From Halogeometricum sp. S3BR5-2 (lineage in GTDB: Archaea; Halobacteriota; Halobacteria; Halobacteriales; Haloferacaceae), in NCBI RefSeq assembly GCF_031624635.1, contig NZ_JAMQOQ010000001.1:806001-870000 (forward strand): 64,000 nucleotides of DNA. Direction: 5' to 3'. Of this stretch, positions 8,775 to 17,466 are shown piece after piece (position 1 is the first letter of the stretch; every line of letters begins with the position of its first letter). The notes beneath the pieces are model-generated. The model saw only the letters and a list, made by a program, of their open reading frames with translations. It ran no database searches and was not told where the DNA came from. Position numbers and translations under genes: made by a program.

Positions 8775-8837
8775 CGCCGTCCGCGGTCCCCGAGGGGACG
8801 GCAAAAATGATATCTGCGTGAGTATTCTCTGACGCCC

Positions 8838-9041
8838 ATGGACGCGAAGTGGTACGCCGTCGGGGCGGTCTCGATGCTCCTGTTCACCGCGGCCTCTATC
8901 GTTCACTATCTGGAAGCGCCGAACGCGGCGGACCCGGCGGCTCTCAGCGTCGTCTCCGGAGTGGTCGGAACCGTCGGTTTCGCTCAGTTGTACCGACAGC
9001 ACCGACGGGACCGACGTGACCGCTCCGCTCGGTCGCTCTGA
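8838..9041 (+). CDS. Small membrane protein with basic tail
   Basis: A 67-residue protein with two hydrophobic segments (MLLFTAASIVHYL, about 14-26, and VVSGVVGTVGFAQLY, about 39-53) and a basic end, RQHRRDRRDRSARSL. It lies 63 bp after the PUA gene on the same strand, behind an AT-rich patch (8811-8830) that could hold its own promoter. The family is not recognised; the hydrophobic pattern and start context support a real gene. Confidence 0.55.
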   Translation: MDAKWYAVGAVSMLLFTAASIVHYLEAPNAADPAALSVVSGVVGTVGFAQLYRQHRRDRRDRSARSL

Positions 9042-9173
9042 TAACACGGCTCGACGTCGTTCGCCGCACCGATTCCGAACCTCCCTTCTCCGGACCGAGC
9101 GATTCGCGACGCCGCGATACGAAGCGGCTACTTCGGGCGTCTTCTCGGCGAAGAGATGCGTCAGAGGCCGCGA

Positions 9174-10187
9174 TCACAGCCCCAGCGCCGTCAGCAGCGG
9201 CACGCCTGAGAGCAACGCGCCGACCAGATAGCCGCCGATGGTGCCGCCGTTGAGCAGGGGGAGGCCCGCGTGGGCGCGCCCCTTCAGCACCAACCAGAGG
9301 AGGACGAACAGGCCGGCGAACGTCCCTATCATCGCCGTCAGCGCGGGCAGCGTCAGCGCCGGGAGGAACCCGACGCCGAGCGACGGGGCGAGCGACCGCG
9401 GTAAGAAGAACGCGCCGCTGGCGACCATCACGGTCGGCATCACGGCGTCGCCGAGGCCGATGAAGAACGCGTCGCGCACGTCGTCGTCGGTCAGGTCCTC
9501 CTCGATTTCCGTTCCGGCGTCGCGGCCGCCGTCCGCGTCCGCGCCGGCACCGCCCGCGTCGGCGCTCCCCTCGCTCCCGTCCTCGTGGACGTCGTTCGCG
9601 TCGGAGAAGTCGTCGCCGAGCAGCGAGTACGACAGCGTCGTCGGAATGACGAGTACGACCGGGATGCGCAGGTCCATCACGCCCTCCGCGAGGTCCAGCA
9701 TGTGCTTCGTGCCGTAGACGCTGACGGCGTCGTAGATGGCGAGGGCGACGAGGAGGACCACCGCGGGTAAGAGACCGAAGCTGATTCCGAACAGGGCGGC
9801 CGCGCCGGCGCCCATGAGGACGCCCGCGGCGTCGATGACGTACCACTCGGGGTACGCGAGCAGGGCGGCCGAGACGCCTACCGCGGCCGCGACGGCGACC
9901 GTTCCGGGGAGGAACACCGAGAAGACGTACCACGAGAGCATCCCGCTGGTGACGACGACCAGCGCGCGGACCGCCCAGTCGAAGTCGTACTTGAACGCCG
10001 CGAGCATCACGCCGGTGGCGACGAGGATGGCGGCGAGGTAGGCGAGGCTGTTCGTCGGGTCCGTCGGGTCCTCGACGGTCTGGTAGCCCGCGTCGTAGAA
10101 CGTGGGGACCAGCGCCAGCGCCCCCAACTGGACGAGGAGGAAGACGAGTGCCGCGAGACCGACCGCGAAGGCGACGCGTTTGCGCAT
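9174..10187 (-). CDS. Presenilin-type intramembrane aspartyl protease (family A22)
   Basis: This 337-residue polytopic membrane protein has the two catalytic aspartates of presenilin/signal-peptide-peptidase enzymes: the YD motif in ALAIYDAVSVYGTKHM and GLGD in FFIGLGDAVMPTVM. The C-terminal PALTAMIG corresponds to the family PAL motif. Nine or so hydrophobic segments are seen. A soluble acidic loop of about 45 residues (HEDGSEGSADAGG onward) separates the two catalytic segments. It would cleave transmembrane helices of unknown substrates. Neighbours gar1 and srp19 lie upstream on the same strand but are not obviously related in function. Confidence 0.9.
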   Translation of the reverse strand: MRKRVAFAVGLAALVFLLVQLGALALVPTFYDAGYQTVEDPTDPTNSLAYLAAILVATGVMLAAFKYDFDWAVRALVVVTSGMLSWYVFSVFLPGTVAVAAAVGVSAALLAYPEWYVIDAAGVLMGAGAAALFGISFGLLPAVVLLVALAIYDAVSVYGTKHMLDLAEGVMDLRIPVVLVIPTTLSYSLLGDDFSDANDVHEDGSEGSADAGGAGADADGGRDAGTEIEEDLTDDDVRDAFFIGLGDAVMPTVMVASGAFFLPRSLAPSLGVGFLPALTLPALTAMIGTFAGLFVLLWLVLKGRAHAGLPLLNGGTIGGYLVGALLSGVPLLTALGL

Positions 10188-10232
10188 GTCCGCCCGTTTC
10201 GCGTCGGGGGCTATGGGGATTGTGTTCTCGAA

Positions 10233-10460
10233 TCAGCGCGCGTACAGTTTCGTCCCGACGAGCGTCGCGGGCGCGACACGGTCGCCGGTCGCCACGGCCA
10301 CGTACGGCCGCTCAACCGGTCCGAACACGTCGACGACGCGGCCGACCGAGGAGAGCGACTCGTCGACGACTTCGCGGCCGATGTCGGGGTGTTCGGCGCC
10401 CTCGCAGCGCGCGATGGCGAGGTTCTGCGCCGTCCGGGAGACGGTGCCGACTCGTTGCAT
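10233..10460 (-). CDS. gar1: H/ACA ribonucleoprotein subunit Gar1
   Basis: The 75-residue protein starts MQRVGTVSRTAQNLAIAR and contains the small beta-barrel pattern VGRVVDVFGPVERPYVAV typical of Gar1. With Cbf5, Nop10 and L7Ae it forms the H/ACA guide-RNA pseudouridylation complex. I chose the ATG at 10460 because the frame upstream overlaps srp19 and is Arg-rich. The gene follows srp19 by 5 bp; this srp19-gar1 pairing is, from memory, common in haloarchaea. Confidence 0.85.
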   Translation of the reverse strand: MQRVGTVSRTAQNLAIARCEGAEHPDIGREVVDESLSSVGRVVDVFGPVERPYVAVATGDRVAPATLVGTKLYAR

Positions 10461-10465
10461 CGCTG

Positions 10466-10747
10466 TCAGTCCCGCAGGATGCCGACGTAGGCGGCGACGG
10501 CCTGCACGAGGTCGTTCTTCGTCGAGTCCTCGGCGCCCTTGACGACGACGCGGCCGCGCGTCTCCCACTCTCTGGGGTGTCGCACGTCGCGTTCGATGAC
10601 GGCGTCGTAGCCGATCTGTTGGACCGCCTCGGCTATCTCGTCTATCGTCGGTTCCACGACGGCGTCCTCGAGCGGCACGCGCCGGCCCGCGGACCGCGAC
10701 TTCTCGGCGTCGAGGTAGCGGGGCCAGATGACGTTCTCCACAGCCAT
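10466..10747 (-). CDS. srp19: Signal recognition particle 19 kDa protein
   Basis: The 93-residue protein begins [22 protein letters not shown], the conserved SRP19 opening, and continues with RRVPLEDAV and [10 protein letters not shown] typical of the family. SRP19 binds SRP RNA and helps SRP54 load, for targeting membrane and secreted proteins. It is the first gene of a pair with gar1. Length matches archaeal SRP19. Confidence 0.93.
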   Translation of the reverse strand: MAVENVIWPRYLDAEKSRSAGRRVPLEDAVVEPTIDEIAEAVQQIGYDAVIERDVRHPREWETRGRVVVKGAEDSTKNDLVQAVAAYVGILRD

Positions 10748-10795
10748 GCTCGAACGACCGCGACGCGCCCGTAATACGGTTGTGGTCCGCGATTA

Positions 10796-10822
10796 TCAGA
10801 CGGTTCGGTCGCTTCCGTCTGA
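10796..10822. promoter_or_regulatory. Inverted repeat between btuF and srp19
   Basis: TCAGACGG (10796-10803) and CCGTCTGA (10815-10822) form a perfect 8-bp inverted repeat with an 11-bp spacer. It lies 50-75 bp upstream of srp19 and about 130 bp past the btuF stop, both on the minus strand. There is no T run on the minus-strand side, so it looks more like a protein-binding site or RNA hairpin than a standard terminator. Confidence 0.35.
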
Positions 10823-10948
10823 ACCGCTCCTGTCGCTGGAACCGCCCCGAAAGGGGCCGCCCGCGGCAGTTGCTCGGTCCGTCGTCGAGACGGCGGGTCG
10901 GACAGCCGTAGCCACGTCCGAGACGGCCGGGCGAAGGGAAGACACCGA

Positions 10949-12121
10949 CTACCGTCGCGCCGCCAACAGCGCCGCGCCGACGAGGGCGACGAGGCCGGCC
11001 AGAACACCGAATCCGGGCGAGTCGGCGCCCGTCTCGGTTCCGGTCTCGGGTTCGGTCCCCGCCTCCGTCTCGGACTCCGGCGGCGTGTCGTCGACGACCA
11101 CGGTGGTCGTCGTCTCGGCGGCCGTCGCGTCACTCGCCTCCGACCCGGTCGCGGTGCCGTTCCCGGTCTGTATCTGCTGATACTCCTCGTACGCCTCGGG
11201 GTGGACGGCCCGCATGATGGTCTCGGCGGCGTCGACGGACCGCGGCGCGGGCTGTTGGAGGTAGTTCGTGTTCACGCGGACCACGTTGCCCTCCCGAATC
11301 GCCGTCGTGCTGTTCCACGCCTCGTTCGCCGGAACGGGCGACTCCTCGGGCGCGACGACGTACTCGGGGTTCATCTCGACGACCGTCTCGTCGTTTATCT
11401 GCGCGAAGCCGCTGACGTTCGCCTCCGCCGCGCCGTTGCGCAGGCCGGCGGTGGTCATCACGTCGCCGATGAACGTGTTCGACCCGGAGGTGTAGCCGTA
11501 GAAGTAGTTGAGGCCGACCGGTTTCTCCTCGTCTTCGAGGACGCTACGCATCTGACTGACGGAGTCGCGGACGTCGTTCGCCACCTCGGCCCCCGCCTCG
11601 CAGTTGCCGGTGAGGCGGCCGATTCGCTCGGTCTTGTTCGCGACGTACGCGAGGGAGGTCCCCTCACCGAACACGAACACTGGGACGCCCTGCGCGCGGA
11701 GTTGGTCGACGCGGTCCTTCGAGGCGCCGTAGGAGGAACTCGGAACGAGGACGAGGTCCGGGTTCGCCGCGAGCACTCTTTCGACGCTCGCGCCGTTCGG
11801 CCCCGAGACGTTCTGCTTCTCCGCGGCTCCGTCGAGGTAGGCGGCGTACTGGGAGACGCCGACGACTTCGTCGCGGGCGCCTATCTCCCACATCGTCTGC
11901 GCGGCGCTGGGGTTCAGCGTCACGATTCGGTCGGGGTCCGAGTCGAGCGTCACCTCCGTTCCCGTCGCGTCCGTCGCCGAGTACGGGAACGAACAGGCCT
12001 GGGCCTGCGTGGTCGTCGTCTGCTGTTCGAACCCGTTCGAACCGACCGCCGCGGCGCCGGAGACGGGCGCGACGGCGGCGACGAGAAGAAGCGTCACGAG
12101 CGAGAGTGTCCTGAGTCGCAT
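10949..12121 (-). CDS. btuF: Cobalamin-type ABC transporter substrate-binding protein, PGF-CTERM anchored
   Basis: The 390-residue protein has a Sec signal (about 1-25, TLSLVTLLLVAAVAPVSGAAA), then a periplasmic-binding-protein fold typical of BtuF/FecB, with RIVTLNPSAAQTMWEIGA and ANPDLVLVPSSSYGAS. A Thr/Glu-rich linker (about 335-370) leads to DSPGFGVLAGLVALVGAAL, the PGF-CTERM signal cut by archaeosortase A. It would sit at the outer face of the membrane and deliver corrinoid, or possibly ferric chelate, to BtuCD. It is divergent from btuCD across a 62-bp promoter region. Specificity for B12 is inferred from similarity of the cluster to the Halobacterium btu genes. Confidence 0.85.
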   Translation of the reverse strand: MRLRTLSLVTLLLVAAVAPVSGAAAVGSNGFEQQTTTTQAQACSFPYSATDATGTEVTLDSDPDRIVTLNPSAAQTMWEIGARDEVVGVSQYAAYLDGAAEKQNVSGPNGASVERVLAANPDLVLVPSSSYGASKDRVDQLRAQGVPVFVFGEGTSLAYVANKTERIGRLTGNCEAGAEVANDVRDSVSQMRSVLEDEEKPVGLNYFYGYTSGSNTFIGDVMTTAGLRNGAAEANVSGFAQINDETVVEMNPEYVVAPEESPVPANEAWNSTTAIREGNVVRVNTNYLQQPAPRSVDAAETIMRAVHPEAYEEYQQIQTGNGTATGSEASDATAAETTTTVVVDDTPPESETEAGTEPETGTETGADSPGFGVLAGLVALVGAALLAARR

Positions 12122-12139
12122 GTACGCCGCGTGCGGACT

Positions 12140-12173
12140 ATCGCAACAAGTATTTACCTAAACCAACTGCGAT
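12140..12173. promoter_or_regulatory. Shared divergent promoter of btuF and btuCD with inverted repeat
   Basis: The 62 bp between btuF and btuC are visibly AT-rich. ATCGCA (12140-12145) and TGCGAT (12168-12173) form an inverted repeat that brackets AGTATTTACC, which can act as a TATA box in either direction, centred about 31 nt from both start codons. One regulator bound here could control importer and binding protein together. This is inferred from geometry only. Confidence 0.45.
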
Positions 12174-12183
12174 TGCATAACGA

Positions 12184-13203
12184 ATGACCGTCCGAACGCG
12201 GGCCCTCGCGTGGTCCGGGGGGTTGTGCGTCCTCCTCGTCGCCGTCGTCCTCGCCAGCGCCGGCGTCGGACCCGTCTCCATCCCGCCCGTGACGGTTGCG
12301 AAGGCGGTGCTCGGGGCGCTGGTCCCGTCGCTCGGCTACGCCGTCGAGCGGACCGTCCGCGTCATCGTCGTCGACGTGCGCCTGCCGCGCATCCTGCTGG
12401 CGGCGCTGGTCGGGTTCGCCCTCGCCACCGCGGGCGTCGTGATGCAGGGGTTCTTCCGCAACCCGATGGCCGACCCCTCCATCATCGGCATCTCCTCGGG
12501 GGCGGCCGTCGGCGCCGTCGCCAGCATCGTCTTCCCGTTCGTCCTCCCGTTCGGCCTCCAACTGCAGGGCGCGGCGTTCGTCACCTCCGTTCTCACCGGG
12601 TTCGGCGTCTACCTCCTCGCCACGCGCGACGGGCACACGCCGACGGCGACGCTGCTGCTGGCGGGCGTCGCCGTCCAGACGTTTCTCGGCGCCGTCATCT
12701 CCTTCATGATGCTCGAGAGCGGGTGGAGCCTCCAGCGCGTCGTCTTCTGGCTGATGGGACACCTGAGCGGGACGACGTGGCGCGAGGTGAGCGTCGTCGC
12801 CGCCGTTCTCCCGCCTCTCTTCCTCCTGCTCCTGTTCTACGCCTCCGACATGAACGTCCTCCTCCTCGGGGAGGCCGACGCCCACAGCCTCGGTATCGAA
12901 GTCGAGCGGACGAAGCGAATCCTCCTCGCCGTCTCCAGCGTCGTCACCGCGGCGGCCGTCGCCGTCTCCGGCGTCATCGGCTTCGTCGGCCTCATCGTCC
13001 CGCACGCGATGCGCCTGCTCGTCGGCCCGGACCACCGCATCCTCCTGCCGACCAGCGCCCTCGCCGGCGCGTCGTTCCTCGTGGCCACGGACACCCTCGC
13101 CCGTTCGGGCGCCGCGGAGGTGCCCGTCGGCATCGTCACCGCCGCCATCGGAGCCCCGTTCTTCCTCTACCTGCTCCGCACGCGGGAGGTGCACCGACTG
13201 TGA
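12184..13203 (+). CDS. btuC: Cobalamin-type ABC transporter permease
   Basis: The 339-residue FecCD/BtuC-family permease has about ten membrane helices. Family motifs include [56 protein letters not shown] and a C-terminal [19 protein letters not shown]. It would form the channel for corrinoids delivered by BtuF. The stop codon overlaps the GTG start of btuD by 4 bp, so both should be co-translated. Confidence 0.92.
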   Translation: MTVRTRALAWSGGLCVLLVAVVLASAGVGPVSIPPVTVAKAVLGALVPSLGYAVERTVRVIVVDVRLPRILLAALVGFALATAGVVMQGFFRNPMADPSIIGISSGAAVGAVASIVFPFVLPFGLQLQGAAFVTSVLTGFGVYLLATRDGHTPTATLLLAGVAVQTFLGAVISFMMLESGWSLQRVVFWLMGHLSGTTWREVSVVAAVLPPLFLLLLFYASDMNVLLLGEADAHSLGIEVERTKRILLAVSSVVTAAAVAVSGVIGFVGLIVPHAMRLLVGPDHRILLPTSALAGASFLVATDTLARSGAAEVPVGIVTAAIGAPFFLYLLRTREVHRL

Positions 13204-14570
13204 GCCGAGAGGGGGAGTCGGAATCCCGGCCCCGGCCGGTGGTCCGAACGACGGACCTCTCCGTCGAACTCGGCGGGGAAACCATCCTCGACGACGTGGA
13301 CTTGACCGTCGGTCGGGGGACGTTCGTCGGCCTCATCGGGCCGAACGGCGCCGGAAAGACGACCCTGCTCGAAACCATCAACGGGTCGCTCGCGCCCTCC
13401 GGCGGCCGCGTCGACGTCGACGGCGAGAACGTCCACGCGCTCTCCTCGAAGGCGGCGAGCCGCCTCGTCGCCACGGTTCCCCAAGACACCTCGCTCACCT
13501 TCGACTTCGACGTGCGAGAGACCGTTCGCATGGGGCGAACGCCCCACCGCTCCCGATTCGGCGGTTGGCGCGAGGACGACGAGTCGGCGGTCGAACGCGC
13601 CCTCGAACGGACGCGGACGACCGAGTTCGTCGACCGGACGGTGAGCGACCTCTCGGGCGGCGAGCGCCAACGGGTGCTCATCGCCCGCGCGTTGGCGCAG
13701 GAGACGCCGCTTCTCCTCCTCGACGAACCGACGGCCAGCCTCGACATCAACCACCAAGTGCGAACGCTCGAACTGGTGCGGGAGTTGGTCGGCGAGGGGA
13801 AGACGGCCGTCGCCGCCATCCACGACCTGAACCTCGCCGCGCACTACTGCGACGAACTCCTCCTGCTGTCGGGCGGCCGCGTCGTCGCCGCCGGTCCGCC
13901 GGAGTCGGTGCTCACGGAAGAGAACCTCGAGGACGCCTTCGGCGCGAACGCAGTCGTCGCACGCCACCCCGTCACGGGGTCGGTGTACGTCACCGCCCTC
14001 CCGGACCGACGGGTCGGCGCCGGGGACGGGGCGCGCGGCCGCGTCCACGTCGTCGGCGGGGGCGGCGCCGCCTCGCGGCACCTGTATCTCCTCTCTGCGG
14101 CGGGGTACGACGTCTCCGTCGGCGCACTGAACGAGGGCGACACGGACACCGAGACGGCGCGGAGTCTGGGGTTGGAGGCGGTGACCGTCGACCCGTTCTC
14201 CCCCGTCGACGAGGCGGCCGAGTCGAGCGTGGCCGACCGCGTCGCCGCCGCGGACTGCGTCGTCGTCGCGGACGTGGAGGTGGGGTCGGGCAACCTCGCC
14301 AACCTCCGCGCCGCCGCGGGCGCCGAGCGCCTCGTCCTCGTCGAGGAACGACCGTTCTCCGAACGTAACTACGCGGGGGTGGCGGGCGAGGAGGCGTACC
14401 GAAGGCTCCGCGAACGCGGCGTCGTCGTCTCCCCCGAGGAGGTGCTCGCGGCCGTCTCGGACCGACTCGACGGAGGTAGGGGCCAACGGGAGAACGACGG
14501 AGACGACGGCGAGAGGGGGGACGACCGCGGAGAGACCGACGCGTCGGTGGACGCGCGCTCGTCGACGTAA
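13200..14570 (+). CDS. btuD: Cobalamin-type ABC transporter ATPase with extra C-terminal domain
   Basis: The 456-residue protein starts at a GTG overlapping the btuC stop (GTGA). Residues about 14-265 form a standard ABC ATPase: Walker [14 protein letters not shown]-loop VPQDTSLT, signature LSGGERQRV, Walker [13 protein letters not shown] and H-loop [10 protein letters not shown]. Residues about 279-430 form a second alpha/beta domain opening [17 protein letters not shown], a Gly-rich Rossmann-like turn, followed by an acidic, probably disordered tail. Bacterial BtuD is about 250 residues, so the extension is unusual; my recollection is that the Halobacterium BtuD is also extended. Confidence 0.9.
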   Translation: MSREGESESRPRPVVRTTDLSVELGGETILDDVDLTVGRGTFVGLIGPNGAGKTTLLETINGSLAPSGGRVDVDGENVHALSSKAASRLVATVPQDTSLTFDFDVRETVRMGRTPHRSRFGGWREDDESAVERALERTRTTEFVDRTVSDLSGGERQRVLIARALAQETPLLLLDEPTASLDINHQVRTLELVRELVGEGKTAVAAIHDLNLAAHYCDELLLLSGGRVVAAGPPESVLTEENLEDAFGANAVVARHPVTGSVYVTALPDRRVGAGDGARGRVHVVGGGGAASRHLYLLSAAGYDVSVGALNEGDTDTETARSLGLEAVTVDPFSPVDEAAESSVADRVAAADCVVVADVEVGSGNLANLRAAAGAERLVLVEERPFSERNYAGVAGEEAYRRLRERGVVVSPEEVLAAVSDRLDGGRGQRENDGDDGERGDDRGETDASVDARSST

Positions 14571-14775
14571 GGCGGGAGACGGGCGTTACGACCTTCCCTC
14601 TCTTCTTCTCCTCCCGTTCAGTCGCCCGAGACCCTTCGAAATATCATGTTCTTTCCGAAGAGATGATTATCGGGAATAATGTCCTGTCGCTGCCGACGCA
14701 TTTTTGTGCGCGCGGCCGTTACGTAGGTACGAGCGAGGGTCGGGGCTCCCGTTCTCCCCGACCTGCGACCCCATA
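14571..14775. promoter_or_regulatory. Upstream region of the TFB gene
   Basis: These 205 bp contain a pyrimidine-rich tract just after btuD (CCCTCTCTTCTTCTCC, about 14597-14612) that may end btuCD transcription. Two short inverted repeats follow in AT-rich sequence: CTTCG...CGAAG (about 14635-14662) and ATTAT-CGGGA-ATAAT. A T5 stretch (CATTTTTG, about 14699-14706) is a plausible TATA element for the TFB gene, giving a leader near 45 nt. Element roles are inferred. Confidence 0.35.
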
Positions 14776-15822
14776 ATGAGTGACTCCGTCACCGAACGCG
14801 CCCGTCAGCGCGTCCCGACCGACTCCCAGGAGCGTCGAACGGAGAACACACGCGACGAGACGGAGGACGAACGCGAGCGACAGGACGACGAGACGCTTCG
14901 CTGTCCGGAGTGCGGTTCGACCGACCTCGCCACCGACGAGGGACGCGGCGAGACGGTGTGTGAGGACTGCGGCCTCGTCGTCGACGAGGACGCCGTCGAC
15001 CGCGGCCCCGAGTGGCGCGCGTTCGACTCGAAGGAGAAAGACGAGAAGTCCCGCGTCGGCGCGCCGACGACGAACATGATGCACGACAAGGGGCTGTCGA
15101 CCAACATCGGCTGGCAGGACAAGGACGCCTACGGCAACTCCCTGTCGTCGAACCAGCGTCAGAAGATGCAGCGCCTGCGAACGTGGAACGAGCGCTTCCG
15201 AACACGCGACTCCAAGGAGCGCAACCTGAAACAGGCGCTCGGCGAAATCGACCGCATGGCCTCCGCGCTCGGCCTGCCCGACAACGTCCGCGAGACGTCG
15301 TCGGTCATCTACCGCCGCGCGCTCGAAGACAGCCTGCTACCCGGTCGGTCCATCGAGGGCATCGCGACGGCTTCCCTGCACGCGGCCGCCCGGATGGCGC
15401 AGGTGCCCCGGTCGCTCGACGAGGTGGCTCGCGTCTCCCGCGTCGACGAGGACGAGTTCGAGCGAGCGTACCGCTACATCGTCCGCGAACTCTCCCTCGA
15501 AATCAAGCCCGCGGACCCGACCGAGTACCTCCCGCGGTTCGCCTCGGACGTGGAGGTGCCCAAGGAGACGGAGCGCACCGCGCGCGAACTGCTGGAGAAC
15601 GCGAAGCGCGAGAACGTCCACTCCGGCAAATCGCCCGTCGGCCTCGCGGCCGCCGCGCTCTACGCCGCCGCGCAGTTGACCAACGAGGACGTGACACAAC
15701 ACCAGGTCAGCGAGGTCACGGACATCTCGGAAGTGACCATCAGAAACCGCTATCAGGAACTGCTCGAAGCGTGGGACGCGACGCCGTTCGTCGGCGGCGG
15801 CGGGTCCGGCGCAGAGGCCTGA
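14776..15822 (+). CDS. tfb: Transcription initiation factor IIB (TFB)
   Basis: The 348-residue protein has an acidic, Arg/Glu-rich N-terminus, then a zinc ribbon (CPECGSTDL ... CEDCGLVVDED, about 43-70), a B-reader/linker stretch (GPEWRAFDSKEKDEKSRVGA) and two cyclin-like repeats (about 130-335). It recruits RNA polymerase to TBP-bound promoters through the BRE. Haloarchaea carry several TFB paralogues; which one this is cannot be told here. ATG 14776 is preferred over an in-frame ATG 72 bp upstream because the extra residues are Arg-rich and unlike TFB. Confidence 0.93.
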   Translation: MSDSVTERARQRVPTDSQERRTENTRDETEDERERQDDETLRCPECGSTDLATDEGRGETVCEDCGLVVDEDAVDRGPEWRAFDSKEKDEKSRVGAPTTNMMHDKGLSTNIGWQDKDAYGNSLSSNQRQKMQRLRTWNERFRTRDSKERNLKQALGEIDRMASALGLPDNVRETSSVIYRRALEDSLLPGRSIEGIATASLHAAARMAQVPRSLDEVARVSRVDEDEFERAYRYIVRELSLEIKPADPTEYLPRFASDVEVPKETERTARELLENAKRENVHSGKSPVGLAAAALYAAAQLTNEDVTQHQVSEVTDISEVTIRNRYQELLEAWDATPFVGGGGSGAEA

Positions 15823-15937
15823 TCCGCAGAGTCGGTCGGTCGATCGGTGACGAGCGGCTTTCTTCTCTCCGTCGGTTCGTCGGACTAGTTGAGCCGGACG
15901 CGACCGCTTTTTGGTGACCGCCCGTCGAGAGGGAGGT

Positions 15938-16564
15938 ATGACCGACATCCGCGAGGGGGTGGTCCTCTGCGGGGGGTACTCCACCCGCTTCGGCGACGGC
16001 GACAAGGCGCTCGCCGACCTCGCGGGAACGCCCCTCGTCCGCCGCGTCGCGGACCGCCTCGCGTCCGTCTGCGACCGACTCGTGCTGAACTGCCGGGAGG
16101 AACAGGTCGAGGCGCTCCGCGCGGCCGTCGAGGGCTGCGGCGTCCCCGTCGCCGTCGCCGCGGACCCCGTCCCGGACCGCGGGCCGACGGCCGGCATCGC
16201 GACGGGTCTCTCGGCCGTCGACTCGACGTACGCCGCCGTCGTCGCCTGCGACATGCCGTTCGTCGACCCCGCGTTCGTCGAATATCTCTTCTCGCGCGCG
16301 GAGGGACGCGACGCCGCGGTGCCGCGGCCGGACGAGTGGTACCAGACGACGCAGGCGGTCTACCGGGCCGACGCGATGGCCGCGGCGTGCGAACGCGTCC
16401 TGAGTCGAGGAGAGGCGCGCGTCGTCGCCGCCCTCGACGAACTGGACGACTGGGCGACGGTGACCGAAGAAGAGGTGCGGGCGCACGCGACGCCGGAGAC
16501 GTTCGAGAACCTGAACACCGAGTCGGAGGTGCGCGAGGCGGCGCGGCGGTTCGAGTCGTTCTGA
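15938..16564 (+). CDS. mobA: Molybdenum cofactor guanylyltransferase MobA
   Basis: The 208-residue nucleotidyltransferase opens with VVLCGGYSTRFGDGDKALADL, a variant of the MobA signature (first Ala of the usual LAGG replaced by Cys), then PDRGPTAGIATGL, VACDMPFVDP and the closing NLNTESE. It would attach GMP to molybdopterin to make the guanine dinucleotide cofactor of DMSO-reductase-type enzymes. ATG 15938 follows GGGAGGT, a good Shine-Dalgarno match. It converges on the YqeC-like gene. Confidence 0.87.
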   Translation: MTDIREGVVLCGGYSTRFGDGDKALADLAGTPLVRRVADRLASVCDRLVLNCREEQVEALRAAVEGCGVPVAVAADPVPDRGPTAGIATGLSAVDSTYAAVVACDMPFVDPAFVEYLFSRAEGRDAAVPRPDEWYQTTQAVYRADAMAAACERVLSRGEARVVAALDELDDWATVTEEEVRAHATPETFENLNTESEVREAARRFESF

Positions 16565-16577
16565 CGGGTTCTCCCGA

Positions 16578-17318
16578 CTAATCGCGTTCGACCACGTCGA
16601 CGACCGGGTCGTCGTGAATGAGTCGCGTCACGAGGACGCGCGGGACCGACGGCGCTCGCTCGAGCACCCGTTCCGCGACTTCTCTCGCCGTCTCGACCGT
16701 CTCCTCCGTGTCGGCCATGTTCACGACGGGGACGGCGTCGGCGTCCTCGGGGACGTTCTTCAGGCCGCCGTCGGGGTGGGCGAGGACGTCCGCGACGTGT
16801 TTCGGGCGGATTTCGTTCCCCGCGGCGAGGTCGGTGAGTTCGGCGACGCGCTTGGGCCGGTGGACCGCCTCCTCGGTGAGGGGTTGACCGACGACGCGGA
16901 CGGAGGCGAGGGGGACGACGACCGTGGCGGCGCTCGGAACCGGCGGTTCGCCCTCCTTGGGCGCCTTGAGCAGTCGCGTCCGGGCGCCGTCGCCCTTCAC
17001 CAGCAGCGGGGTCGCGCCCGCCTCGGCCAGGTCGTCGACGACGTCCGGGTCGTAGCCGAGGTACCGGTCGCTCCGGTCGCCGTCGCGGGCGAGGCCGAGC
17101 GGTCGTTCTTCGGCCTCCCGCGCGGCCGAGACGGGGTCGTCGGTGAGGACGGTGCGCTCGACCTTCCCGCCGAACTTCGGCATCTTGACAGTCGCGGTGA
17201 CGACGGCGTCGGGGAGTTCGTCGGCGAGGGAGTAGAGGAGCGACTTCTTCCCGCCCGCGCCGACGGCGACGAGCACGGAGTCGTCGCCGACGCCGAGGGC
17301 GTCGGAGAGCGTTGGCAT
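16578..17318 (-). CDS. YqeC-like putative molybdoenzyme/selenium cofactor accessory protein
   Basis: The 246-residue protein has a P-loop-like VAVGAGGKKSLLYSLADEL at about 18-36 and the YqeC-family pattern ATVKMPKFGG, LLVKGDGARTRLLKAP and a VVPLASVRVVGQPL segment, ending VLVTRLIHDDPVV. YqeC is predicted in bacteria to help mature selenium-dependent molybdenum hydroxylases; no biochemical role is firm. Convergence with mobA 13 bp away supports a molybdenum-enzyme context. ATG 17318 is chosen over one 36 bp upstream because MPTLSDALG directly precedes the conserved part. Confidence 0.7.
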   Translation of the reverse strand: MPTLSDALGVGDDSVLVAVGAGGKKSLLYSLADELPDAVVTATVKMPKFGGKVERTVLTDDPVSAAREAEERPLGLARDGDRSDRYLGYDPDVVDDLAEAGATPLLVKGDGARTRLLKAPKEGEPPVPSAATVVVPLASVRVVGQPLTEEAVHRPKRVAELTDLAAGNEIRPKHVADVLAHPDGGLKNVPEDADAVPVVNMADTEETVETAREVAERVLERAPSVPRVLVTRLIHDDPVVDVVERD

Positions 17319-17466
17319 GGTCGGGGTGACGGGTGGCGTCGGTTTCAACGCCACGGCCCGCCCGTTCGTCTTCGGGGCGGGCGGGGCGGACGGTCGGAGC
17401 GAGCGACCGGGCCGTCCAGGGACGCCGAAGCGTCACGCTTACTCGCTCGCGCGGTCAGCATCGGAC

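Noticed and set aside
12210-14570. 786-codon plus ORF covering btuC and btuD
   Set aside because: The part before 13200 is Arg/Pro-rich shadow of btuC; the real gene starts at the GTG overlapping the btuC stop.
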